Counted from the stretch's first letter, positions 1-9,137 are shown. The stretch is DNA of 10,300 nucleotides from Zancudomyces culisetae (GCA_001969505.1 LSSK01000332.1:1-10300); one strand, 5' to 3'. The notes: generated by a model not told the origin, from the letters alone. Translations and numbers: made by a program.

Positions 1-2
1 CG

Positions 3-1808
3 GCAAGCGCACGAGTAAGGGCGACTGTTTTTCCAACGAGAGGTAGCAACCCAGGATTGAATTCACAGGAAGCAGGCGGAAATGGACAACCGGCAACGGC
101 GGCAGCAGCCGGCCAGAGGCGCTCAGCACCCAACATCAACATTACTATGAGTTCAGCTTCACCAATCTTTGGGACAAATTTGGAATTGTCAGAAGGGTTG
201 AGGAGAATGGATTATAATAGACTCAACCACATATTGAGGGATATTGTATATCCAGATGTTCGACGGCTCAGTGGAAGGAGAAGTTGGCAACCTACTTCTG
301 AGCTGATAGCAGCGCAGGAAAACGAAAATAATTCGACACCAAATACTCAAGAACAGAGGGAGAGAGAAGGAGAAAGAGTGAGAGAAAGAGAAAGAGAAAG
401 AACACAGGCACGAGAAAGGCAAAGAGAATTTGATTTGAACATGGTGTTAGAAGATATGTTTTCAGGACTTCGACGGACAGAGCAGGGAAACATGTCAGAG
501 AATATCGGCACTAGAGAGTTTGGTCGCACTTTTCTTGACGTAGCTGACTTATTCCAGGTGGTTTCGGATACAGTTCGCAGTGTTGGATCTTCATGGATTC
601 AGAATTCATCTAACCTACCCAATGCAACAAATCCGGATGGATCGATGGAATCTAGTCAAGATACTACAAACACAACACAGCTTGCACACCGAGCAGAACC
701 GACTAGTGCAGCGGCTCCTGCAGAAGAAATAGCGAATGATGCACGAGTTCTACAAAACATTTTGCCACAGATGACGCAAGTTTTGATGCTCGTATCGAAT
801 TTGTTGATTAACCAAGAAAATCAACAGCGACAGGAGCGAGCTACTAGTCGTCAAAATACCAATACAACCACTACCAGGAGTAGTGATAATAATACAACTA
901 ACACCAATACCAATACCAGCACCAACACCAATACCAATACCAACAACAACAACAACAGCAACAATAATAGTAGTACCAGTATTAATGGCAGCGATACAGC
1001 AGGTGGGAATATTAATAGAACATCTGAAAGTACTTCCTCTTCTCACACCATGCGAATTATAAATAATGGCGTAACTCAAACTATTATTTATGACGTTCCT
1101 GCTACTACACCTCAACAGTCTCAATCTCAACAACCTCAACAATCTCAACCTCAACAGCCACAACAGCCACAATCTCAGTCTCAACCACAGCAACCACAGC
1201 AAACATTTATTCATCCTTCTATGCCACTTCCTTCCTTTACATCACTCTTTTCCACCCCTGGATTTCCTTCCCAAAATTCGTCCAATCCAATTTCTGATGT
1301 TATGCGTCGCGCCCTCAATCACCACTTTTCTATTGTTGCCCAGCATCAACAACAGTTTGAACAACGCCAGCAACAGCAACAGCAACAACCACAACCACAA
1401 CCACAACAAGAAACAGTTGTTCCTTCTTCAACCATAATTAACCCTCCTTCCACTTTCTCCACTTCCACCTCTTCCTCCCCATCTATATCGGCTTCCGATA
1501 TTCATCTACGTAACAGAGCCAGACTTCGTAATATAAACTTGCCCTCCGAGCCTCCTCTTCATCCAAACTCTTTTTTTCGGACGACCGTTTCATCTTCTTC
1601 TACAACCTCCAACCCTCCTACTGATAACTCTACCTCTGTTCCTGCTAATACTGGCAATAGTCCTCCAAATAATAATGACAATGTGACTTCAAATACATCG
1701 GCTCCAATCCCTGCCCAACCTGACACCTCTACCACTACAACCACCAATGTCAACTTGCCTGGAAGCCGTTCTTCCTCTCCTAGTAATAAACGATCGCGAT
1801 TAGATTAG
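3..1808 (+). CDS. Low-complexity Q/N/S/T-rich protein, 5' partial
   Basis: The frame is open from the left edge to a TAG at 1806-1808 (601 codons) and no convincing start is visible, so the gene probably begins upstream, or an exon starts near the edge. The first in-frame ATG is at 147. In order it shows a mixed-charge part; an Arg/Glu repeat (about 354-430); semi-conserved helical stretches (432-595); a hydrophobic helix (756-812); an Asn/Thr tract (894-985); a Gln/Pro/Ser tract (1107-1206); a second Gln tract (1342-1410); a Ser/Thr/Pro tail; and a basic NLS-like end, KRSRLD. No catalytic domain is recognisable. The first codons (ATVFPTRGSNPG) could be the last strand of a ubiquitin-like fold, which would suggest a BAG6/ubiquilin-like protein, but that is weak inference. 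Disordered regulatory or nuclear protein is the safest description. Confidence 0.72.
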   Translation, partial: ASARVRATVFPTRGSNPGLNSQEAGGNGQPATAAAAGQRRSAPNINITMSSASPIFGTNLELSEGLRRMDYNRLNHILRDIVYPDVRRLSGRRSWQPTSELIAAQENENNSTPNTQEQREREGERVRERERERTQARERQREFDLNMVLEDMFSGLRRTEQGNMSENIGTREFGRTFLDVADLFQVVSDTVRSVGSSWIQNSSNLPNATNPDGSMESSQDTTNTTQLAHRAEPTSAAAPAEEIANDARVLQNILPQMTQVLMLVSNLLINQENQQRQERATSRQNTNTTTTRSSDNNTTNTNTNTSTNTNTNTNNNNNSNNNSSTSINGSDTAGGNINRTSESTSSSHTMRIINNGVTQTIIYDVPATTPQQSQSQQPQQSQPQQPQQPQSQSQPQQPQQTFIHPSMPLPSFTSLFSTPGFPSQNSSNPISDVMRRALNHHFSIVAQHQQQFEQRQQQQQQQPQPQPQQETVVPSSTIINPPSTFSTSTSSSPSISASDIHLRNRARLRNINLPSEPPLHPNSFFRTTVSSSSTTSNPPTDNSTSVPANTGNSPPNNNDNVTSNTSAPIPAQPDTSTTTTTNVNLPGSRSSSPSNKRSRLD

Positions 1809-2455
1809 CTGTTTATCATGTTTATAGAATTTTTTCCCTTCTTGTTGTCATTTTTGGTATATTGTATAACTATACTCAGCTCTAATCTGTGTTACTTTGC
1901 ACTTAAAAGTTCAGCTTCTTAGGTTTTTTTTTTTTTTTCAATATATCAATTTTGTATATAGGCTGGTGTAATTGGAGTATTGACTATTACCAAAGTACAA
2001 GTATTGGTGATTAAGGTACAGTATGTTCTAAGACAATTGCAAGGTAAAAAAACTACCGGGCTTGATTCTCTTAATATTGAAACAGGAAAAGTTGTGGTGT
2101 GAAATAGCAGCTAAACAGGCTTATCATTATTTTACTATACACCCCTTCATTAGTGTACGTTTTTATATTCTTTAAACATCAAGTTTGGTAATAGTCATAT
2201 TTATTTTCGAGTTGTGGAAGGAGTAATTATTATGTTCACAAAAGAAATTGGATTACAGAATTAATTGTCCATTCGCAATTCTCCATTTGGATAATCCAAC
2301 AAAAAAATAAAACAAAATACAAAAATTGCAAAAAAAAATAAAAGTCCTTAAAATATGCCCACTTTGTGTAATAAAGCAACATAATATTGAGTACGAGTAT
2401 AGTGAAGCGGACATTTAATGTACACATAGCATACACAAAGCCAAAAAAGAATAAA
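1809..2455. other. Intergenic region between the Q/N-rich gene and YIF1
   Basis: AT-rich DNA holding the 3' end of the upstream gene and the promoter of YIF1. A run of 15 T lies at 1924-1938, and A-rich tracts occupy about 2299-2340. A three-codon upstream ATG reading frame (MYT, 2418-2429) lies just before the YIF1 start. I see no RNA gene, and no reading frame that looks coding. Confidence 0.6.
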
Positions 2456-2478
2456 ATGTCGTTTTATCAACATACCCA

Positions 2479-2512
<34 letters not shown>

Positions 2513-3886
2513 TTTATCCAACAACAACAGCACCAACAATATGCTCAAGCCTCGAATCAACAATTCAATCCCAACTATTATCCCCAACAACAACAACAAC
2601 AACAGCAGCAACAACAGCAACAGCAACATCCTAATCCTTATGAAATCTTTGGCTTTTCAAATCTAGAAAGCAATCCTACTGCTCAATTGGGTTTCCAGTT
2701 TGCTGGAAATGCCATGTCCGCAATGACTGAAAATGTCGAAAAAAATGTAAGCAATTCTCACCATCTCTACTTTTGTCTTTATTCCTTCAACATATATTAT
2801 GCTATATGGATAATTGTAAACTTTATTGTAAGGATTGTTTTTTTTTCTACGATTTAGGTGAATAGATTTATCAATTTCAGTTTGTTAAAGCATTACTTTA
2901 ATGTTACAAATTCATTTGTTTTGATGAAACTACAAAGCCTGTTTTTTCCTTGGACAAAAAAAGTAAGTGGCAATTCACATTCTACTATTAGTATTTTCTT
3001 TTTTTTTTTTAAAAAAAAGGTATTCATACATACATCAAGTAAAATGTAAACAATTGGTAACAAAATCGATAAATAAAATATTAGAGATGGTACAGAATCT
3101 GTGAACGAGATACCAGCGGACAACCTGTAGGATACAAAGCACCACGCGACGACGAAAATGCGTTTGATCTTTATATTCCTTTAATGGGGTTTATTACCTA
3201 TGTGACGTGTGTAGGTTTGGTTTACGGGTCAAAGGGTGAATTTCACCCCGAAAATCTAGGATATACAAGTAGTAAGGCATTGACAATAGTTGTATTTGAG
3301 GTGTTGGTGATGAAACTGGTGTGTTATTTGTTGAGCATTGGGTCTGAACTGATATTTTTGGACATGGTTGCCTTAAGCGGATATAAATTTGTATTGTAAG
3401 TCCATCCTGTTGTTTTACTTGCTTTTTTATTTATTTTATTTATTTATTTTTAGTATTCAGTATACTCTTCCACAATGGTAGTTGGGTAGTCCAATTACTT
3501 GGAATGAATATTGATATTAATCGCGGTATAATTATTATTTTAGAATCATTGGACCAGTCTTGGCCAAACTTACAAACAACACCAAGTTGATTTACGCATT
3601 GTTTTTCTATAACACTCTGTCATTTTCGTTTTTTGTGGTAAGTTTTCACTCTCTTTAAAAGTTTTTGGAATAGGTTGTGCACATTGGAAGCTGACTTGAC
3701 GTAAATGAAGTGTATACTTTAATTGTATGAGTTGATAAACAATAAAAATAGATCCGTTCACTACGTGATGCAGTTATTCCTGATTCTTCTCAGCACACCG
3801 GAACCAATCTTCATAGGAAGAGAAGGGTGCATTTTCTATTTGTTTTATCTGTTTTGCAGTTTTTATGGTGTTATATATTATTGTAA
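2456..3886 (+). CDS. YIF1: YIF1 family protein (Yip1-interacting factor), five exons
   Basis: Assembled as exons 2456-2746, 2858-2962, 3085-3395, 3544-3637 and 3752-3886, giving 311 residues, a usual length for YIF1. All introns are GT-AG with GTAAGC or GTAAGT donors and TAG acceptors; phases are 0, 0, 2 and 0. Family landmarks in order: NPYEIFGF (60-67), NPTAQLGFQ, then VNRF followed by LKHYFNV and LFFPW in exon 2, APRDDENAFDLYIP before the first membrane segment, DMVALSGYKFV, and IRSLRDAVIP followed by a basic patch (HRKRR) and a last hydrophobic helix. About five membrane segments fall at 163-180, 197-216, 227-243, 251-267 and 295-311. YIF1 works with YIP1 in ER-Golgi vesicle traffic and Rab recruitment; that is family knowledge. 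Two Gln tracts (Q8-19, Q44-57) in the cytosolic N-terminus are unusual. The start is the first ATG giving this frame; a codon 69 bases upstream is only TTG. Confidence 0.93.
2747..2857 (+). other. YIF1 intron 1
   Basis: GTAAGC donor after GTCGAAAAAAAT, and acceptor GATTTAG. It is 111 bp, phase 0. Removing it joins the sequence ending VEKN to VNRF, which restores the conserved YIF1 order. Confidence 0.88.
2963..3084 (+). other. YIF1 intron 2
   Basis: GTAAGT donor and TATTAG acceptor, 122 bp, phase 0. Splicing joins PWTKK to RWYRICERD. The intron contains a T12 run directly followed by A8 (2999-3018), which could fold on itself. Confidence 0.86.
3396..3543 (+). other. YIF1 intron 3
   Basis: GTAAGT donor and ATTTTAG acceptor, 148 bp, phase 2. 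The split codon TT|A gives Leu236 between GYKFV and IIGPV. An unspliced message would stop immediately, because the donor contains an in-frame TAA. Confidence 0.87.
3638..3751 (+). other. YIF1 intron 4
   Basis: GTAAGT donor and AAATAG acceptor, 114 bp, phase 0. The last exon reads IRSLRDAVIP and ends at TAA 3884-3886. A longer open frame over the same bases is in another phase and lacks family similarity. Confidence 0.85.
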
Positions 3887-4314
3887 AGCGGTTTTATATA
3901 ATCTTTTATTTTACATTCTTTTATAATTAAACTTTTATTTCATTGAAGTGTAAAGACTAAAGGCACTCACCGAATTTCAATAATGTGTAGTTATCCTGCT
4001 GTGCTGCTTTTGAATACTCTAAAACTCTGTTACTATATTTCTTGTATAGTATAAGTTTTAAATCTCAGCTAATTAAAATGGGCTGTGAGCCAAATTCAGA
4101 TCCAATTGTTGGAAACGACAAATGAGAACAAATTTAACCTTTTTTTTTCCTGGCAACGCAAAAACTATATAAAAATAGAAAAAGAAAAAAAACAAAGTTT
4201 ATATACTGCAAATTGGTTATTAACTGAAGTATATTCAATTATCGTTAAAACTTGTAAATATAAATCAAAACACACATGTTTTTTCGACCTTTTGGTACTT
4301 GACTCATACGATAA
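3887..4314. other. Intergenic region between YIF1 and the CAS1-like gene
   Basis: AT-rich. The first part is the YIF1 3' region, with ATTAAA-like signals near 3925. The later part should be the promoter and leader of the next gene. An open stretch at 4085-4318 has no ATG start, no family similarity and A/K-rich composition, so I do not call it a gene. Confidence 0.55.
4166..4173 (+). promoter_or_regulatory. TATA-box-like site for the CAS1-like gene
   Basis: TATATAAA lies 142 bp upstream of the ATG at 4315, in a plausible position for a core promoter. In DNA this AT-rich, a chance match is quite possible. Confidence 0.3.
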
Positions 4315-7300
4315 ATGATAAACTTTTACAAAAATTTTGTTACGAAAAACAAATACCTGCTGGAAACAGTTTCTGCTCTGATTCTTACTCTGGTATACTT
4401 TGTAACTCTGGCTAAATTTTCTGCAGGCAAGTTTGTGGTATTTTCAAGATGTTTTTATCATCTTTATGACTTTTTTTTTCTCCACTTTTATTCTTATTAC
4501 CAAGAATTGGAAGACTAACCTTGTTATACTAAACAATCTTTAACTCTTTTTATAAAAAATATTTAAAAATTTTAGATGAGGAAACGTACAATCGATGCAA
4601 AGCGCTAGTAAACGACGGTTGGTGGATCAACAATTCGGACCTTGTATGGCAACCAAAGGGTTGTATTCTAAAATCGTACTACCACGATGGTGACATAAAT
4701 TATCCTCACCAAAACGAAAATACAAAACAACAAATAGCTCATTGTTATAGAGACCAGGTGATTGTGTTTCTTGGTGACAAACATATCAAGGATAAGTTTG
4801 ATTCCTTTGTAAATTCGATTGGGTTGATAGACAATAAAGACAAAAGTGGAGTTGTAGTGTCGGATTTTCAAAATGGGCAAAAATACGAGCTGGTAGATAA
4901 GCGAATATCTATCGTATATTTCATGGATGAATTTCTCAATGGCAGAGACTTGCAAATAATTTTGGATTCGTATAAAAATCAAGCTTCTTTAATTGAGGAC
5001 CGTAGGAGAGGTGTACAGGCGAATTCAAATATTGATCCGGTTAATGCTAATGATATAAAAATAAAGTGGACAGACTCAAATGGAAATACGTATTTAGATG
5101 TACCAAGTCTTTTGGTTTTGGGAGGTGGCCAAAAAATGTTACTTTCGACTGATAACATAGATGAGGGAAACAACAAAAACAATGACGATAATGATAATGA
5201 TAATGATGGAAAAACAAAAAATAGCGCATCATTGGAGCACTGGATGGAAAAAAGCATCAAAAGCATTGTTTCGAGCATAGTAAATGTAAACCAACATGTG
5301 TATATATCACCAATTCCACCAATAGTTGTGGAGAAACTCGAGGGTGCTAAGTATCAACACTACAAGGAAGATTACGAATATGGTGTAAACTGGATGAACC
5401 AGCATATAGAAAGACTAATCAAAATTCATAAATCAAGCATCATTTTCCCAACTAGTTGGAGTAAAATGCTCAAACATAGATCTGGACATTCCACAGATGG
5501 AATTAGTTATTCAAAAGATATTACAAACAAAATGGTGGAACTTATTCATAACCGAATGTGTAACAAGATGAACGGGTTGGAAAGTACAGGAGATACACGC
5601 AAGGGCAACGAAAATGACGTTGGTAGTAACAGCAGTAGCGTGTCATACTGTTGCACAAATTATCACTCTTCACCACCTGGTGTATTAGTATGGATGGTAT
5701 TTTTTTCACTGATAGTACTGATTCCGATACTCTTATTTCTGTTGAAAATCGAAAAGATACTAACAAAACGGGGTAGAAGGAACTCCCATCTGGCTGATTT
5801 TGTCAACAGATACTCAAGTACCTATCGCTCACTCTTTTCAATGCATTTTCAAAGGGCTCGACGGGGTAAAACAAGGAGATCGTTTCTAATCAGAGTATAT
5901 CTACTTGGAGCTATCATTGCTTTGGGTATTGCAAATGAAAAGTCGCCATTGTTTGATAAAATATCTAGGACAAACTACCCACAGCTAAAATATACACTTT
6001 TGTTGATAATGCTTCTGGTTTCTCTAATATGTGTGTCAACCCGGTGCAAACTTGCGAAACCAGCAGGCAAATACAGTGATAGTCAAATGTATAACATGGC
6101 TGATACACATTATGATATTCAACACACCTCTATACATCATCAAAGCCATAACCACAATGAAAAGTTGAGAAAACAAACTTCAATACCCTTAAAATATAGG
6201 TTAATTTTGAATTCCACATTAATCTCTGAGTGGAGGGGTTGGGTAACGCTGATTCTTATCATCCAAAACTACACTTCTGCCAAGCCAATAAATAGCATAT
6301 CATTTATCGAACTGTTTTTAAACTCGTGCTTGATTTTTCTAACAGCGTTCGACGTAACCACTCGTTTCCTTTCCTGTTCTCTGAACAATTACATGTACAA
6401 TAACTCTGGAAATGTTTTAAATCCCGCGGCATCACCAACTCCAATATCAACACTACTTAAATCTCAACTTTTTCGCTATAACCTTGCCACAGTGGTAATG
6501 CTGGTTATTTTGGATTTTGATCTCAGCCTACCAAATCTTATTTACTATTCAGTATCACATTCTATGATTATTTTCTGCTCATGTATTACTACAAAATTGT
6601 TATCCAGGCGCGCTTACCCCGTATTTAGCCGAATGTTTACTTGTATAATAATTATTTGGCTGGGTCTGCTTTTAATTATTCCAATAATTAGTAAGTTGCT
6701 CCAAAACAACATATTCTGGTATTACTCGCTCGTGGTAGATTCTACGGTTGGATGTTTAGGTATTCTTTTGGCTTTTAGTCTATACACATATTTGGGATTC
6801 TCGAACAACTCTGGAGGCTTCGAAAACAGCACTTCAAATGATAGTGATATACCCAGCTTTGAGAACATAAAAAATAGTTCGAATATGGGTTATAAACTAT
6901 TAGCCTCGCCAACCGGCCTTGGAGGTCTAGTGTTAAAGCTAGTTGTACTTGTTTCGGGTGTAATACTCTTGCTTTATTACTGCTTTTACTGCTATTCAAC
7001 ACTGCTCAAAATTAACCTAGCTAAAGATAATAGAGGTGGAAATGATATTTCCACGGTTAAATTACTATTCAACACTACCTTTCTAGTATCACTTCTCTAC
7101 TCGGTTCGCATTGGCTTATTTAATATATCGCCTGTTCGGAAACAGTCAAAAGAGGAAAAAGCCTTAGACACATCCAATTCACAAACACCTTTATACTTTT
7201 ACTATTCAATAATTTTGACTAAAGTCGGTAAATATTGGCTGGAGCTATTGGTTTGCCAGTTCATCTTTTTAACAAGCAACACGAACTCATCGCTATTGGT

Positions 7301-7451
7301 ATTTTCTCCTCTTTACAACTATTTTGATGCGACAACACCTATTGCCACTAGTTACCAGACATTGTTTTCCTCTGCTTTTAATTTTGTAGTTGTATTTGTT
7401 GTTTATTTTGCTATTTCCAAATATCTTTTTCAAATTGTAAATAGGGACTAG
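4315..7451 (+). CDS. CAS1: CAS1/CASD1-family glycan O-acetyltransferase homologue, catalytic residues lost
   Basis: Exons 4315-4426 and 4576-7451 give 995 residues, similar to fungal Cas1p. Known members O-acetylate glycans in the Golgi (Cryptococcus capsule, sialic acid in animals, wall polymers in plant RWA). Order: a signal-anchor helix (about 15-33); a lumenal PC-esterase/SGNH domain (38 to about 375) with the family's opening pattern (C45, G52-W-W, W62-Q-P-x-G-C67, C94); an Asp/Asn linker (233-252); then a polytopic Cas1_AcylT domain starting with the helix at about 406-428 and containing E589-W-R-G-W593. The expected GDS nucleophile motif reads G104-D-K106, and the expected DxxH reads D345-G-I-S348, so Ser and His are both missing while Asp remains. 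The family's Y-H-Y after the WKGW motif reads Q601-N-Y. The frame is intact over nearly 3 kb, which argues against a pseudogene. A TATA-like site lies upstream. This is not a CRISPR Cas1. Family assignment is fairly sure; enzymatic activity is doubtful. Confidence 0.87.
4427..4575 (+). other. GC-AG intron in the CAS1-like gene
   Basis: The donor reads CAG|GCAAGT, the usual context of rare GC-AG introns. The acceptor is ATTTTAG, with a CTAAC branch-point-like motif at 4515-4519. It is 149 bp, phase 1, and the split codon G|AT gives Asp38. GT dinucleotides nearby (4431, 4435, 4438) give phases that do not join the next exon's frame with this acceptor. The joined protein runs from the signal anchor directly into the conserved Cys/WQPxGC region. 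Confidence 0.8.
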
Positions 7452-7548
7452 AATTTTTTCATTATGTTGGTTATATACAATACCACTTTCTCTATATATC
7501 AACATATTATGCACCTGTGTTAATGACGAGCATATAAATTAATGGTTA

Positions 7549-7564
7549 TTTATTTAGAAATAAA
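7549..7564. terminator. Facing poly(A) signals of convergent genes
   Basis: AATAAA on the plus strand at 7559-7564 lies about 110 bp after the CAS1-like stop. AATAAA on the minus strand (TTTATT, 7549-7554) lies about 120 bp after the likely MRP21 stop. Use of both would make the two 3' ends overlap slightly. Short AT-rich motifs like these occur often by chance. Confidence 0.35.
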
Positions 7565-7674
7565 AATCTATAACAGAAAAAAAGATATAAATGTACGATA
7601 CTATTATTCAACAAAACCCCAACAAGAAATGTTCAATGTCGATCTGAAACAGTAAAAAGCCCTTCAAAATCCAT

Positions 7675-8358
7675 TTAGAATCCCCTAATTTAAGTGAAAT
7701 AATTGCAAAATGTAAAAATGCAGTTATTTTTACAAGGAAATAAATAGTGAATCAGAAACAGAGATGAAAAAAAAGCTTACCACTTATGCATCTTCATAAC
7801 AAGCTTGACCTTATTATCGACCTCCTGTTTAACTCTATATGAGTTTGCCATTTTGGCCTTGCGCTGCCTCTTTTGGTAAGGCTTTTCATAACGCTGCCTC
7901 ATACGCAGCATTTGCCGTACGTTATTTTGCCTCAACAATCCCTGTAATCTTCTATAACCACCAACCACATTTTGACCAATAACATTTACAACGCGTCGGT
8001 TCTCATCTTTTGCCAGCTTGCTGTCGAGTGTTGCCTGTGGTGCTACTGCTTCCATTCTTCTAGAACTAAACGATGATGAGGATTGTGATGACAAAGTTGC
8101 CCTATTAGTATTGAAATTCTGAGTAAAAGGGATAGTACCACCTACTTTTGTAGAGGTAGCTTGATTTTGCCCTTGTTTGGATAATTGGTTGCCGCTTGAA
8201 AATGCTTTGTCTAGTACTTTTTGTTCAAAATCGGATCCCTCTCCACTACCATTCTTATTGATCACATTTGGAAGAATTCGCGCAGAATGGAATTGAGATT
8301 TGCTTAGTGTGGAATAAAAATTCGCTTTGCTGATCGCCCTTGTGATTCCAGAAAACAT
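7675..8358 (-). CDS. MRP21: Mitochondrial small-subunit ribosomal protein bS21m (MRP21)
   Basis: Exon 1 is 8358-7781; a likely second exon is 7684-7675, giving 195 residues. Without splicing the frame stops at 7777 (193 residues). The first 30 residues are rich in Ser, Arg and Lys with no acidic residue, as in a mitochondrial targeting peptide. Residues 30-120 are a variable Ser/Gln/Asn-rich linker. Residues 121-192 form the S21 domain: RRVVNV, a GGYRRL segment followed by LLRQNNVR, RYEKP at 156-160, a Lys/Arg-rich block KRQRKAK, and a final helix. bS21 sits on the platform of the small subunit near the mRNA exit; that is family knowledge. The frame ends on a GTAAGC donor identical to that of YIF1 intron 1, which suggests a terminal intron. 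The identification is firm; the last residues are not. Confidence 0.85.
7685..7780 (-). other. Probable terminal intron of MRP21
   Basis: On the minus strand TG|GTAAGC is followed by an acceptor AAATTAG ending at 7685, 96 bp, phase 2. Splicing adds Trp-Gly-Phe-stop after MHK. An alternative acceptor TTTCAG ending at 7644 would create an immediate TGA. The intron could also be unused, giving an end at MHKW. Confidence 0.5.
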
Positions 8359-9137
8359 TTTACACTTTTTTCCAGGTCGCGTTAAAAAATATTCAATATT
8401 ATTAACAAAATTCGCTACTATTTGGCGAAAGAAATTTCAACTAAAGCTTTCGCAGAAATAGTGAAGTATATCTTGGTTGAAAAAGGATAATATGAATCAA
8501 CAACAATGCGGGAAATTATTTCATGACACTGATTAAAATCTGTAGATAAAAAATTTTCATATCATCCAAACAATAACTTGGTTAGTATGCAAAATTTTTT
8601 TCATCAAATAGTTGATAATTAAAAGAATATCTGCAATAGATGCTAATTTAAATATTGTTAAAAGTGACACGGTTTAAGCCAAAGGGAAAGTAGGTTAGAA
8701 ATATATCTACTACTGTTTAATCTAGATATGTCACCAATCGCTTGATATTCTATTTTACATTAAATAATTTATCTCCAGATTTATGTTGTATTAAAATTAA
8801 ATAAAGGTAAATAGAGTGTTAACAAGTAACCAAAAATTTCAATTTGAATAAATGTAAAGATGTATATGGCATCTGAGCAGGTCATTCTCCCAATTAATGA
8901 TGTCATCTCTTCTTTAAATCTTAAAGCGATCTTATTTCATACATTAATATATCACAGATTGTATATTATTTTGTTAATTCTAATATGCTGTTGATTATAC
9001 ACCGTGGTGTAAACGATTACTATAAAAAATGAAACAGACAAATTAATACTGAAATAAAAAATAATCATTATCTTGGCTAGGAAGTATATTCGAGTGAATT
9101 AACATCTAAAGTTTAATTGCCACTCTCCAATAGAGGT
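8359..9137. other. Gene-free AT-rich region upstream of MRP21
   Basis: Contains the MRP21 promoter near 8359-8600, then AT-rich sequence without coding-like reading frames. One near-palindrome, TACACC-GT-GGTGTA, lies at 8998-9011. I see no tRNA or other RNA gene. Weak resemblance to the downstream repeat units was not strong enough to call. Confidence 0.5.

Noticed and set aside
750-1214. Minus-strand open frame rich in Leu, Ile and Val
   Set aside because: It is the antisense reading of the Asn/Thr and Gln/Pro repeats of the plus-strand gene; repeats without stops give long shadow frames.
2348-2629. Minus-strand poly-Leu open frame
   Set aside because: Reverse complement of the CAG/CAA tracts of YIF1; no membrane-protein pattern beyond the repeat itself.
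2999-3018. T12-A8 inverted repeat as a terminator or functional hairpin
   Set aside because: It lies inside YIF1 intron 2 and is a simple homopolymer junction; no need for a function beyond a pyrimidine-rich intron.
3723-3926. Plus-strand frame over the YIF1 last exon (RSVHYVMQ...)
   Set aside because: Another frame of the same bases gives the conserved IRSLRDAVIP and terminal helix in phase with exon 4.
4085-4318. Open frame just before the CAS1-like gene
   Set aside because: No ATG, no recognisable similarity, overlaps the promoter and the TATA-like site.
4315-7451. CRISPR Cas1 integrase
   Set aside because: Only the name is shared. The protein is a polytopic membrane protein with the glycan O-acetyltransferase layout, and there is no CRISPR array in the window.
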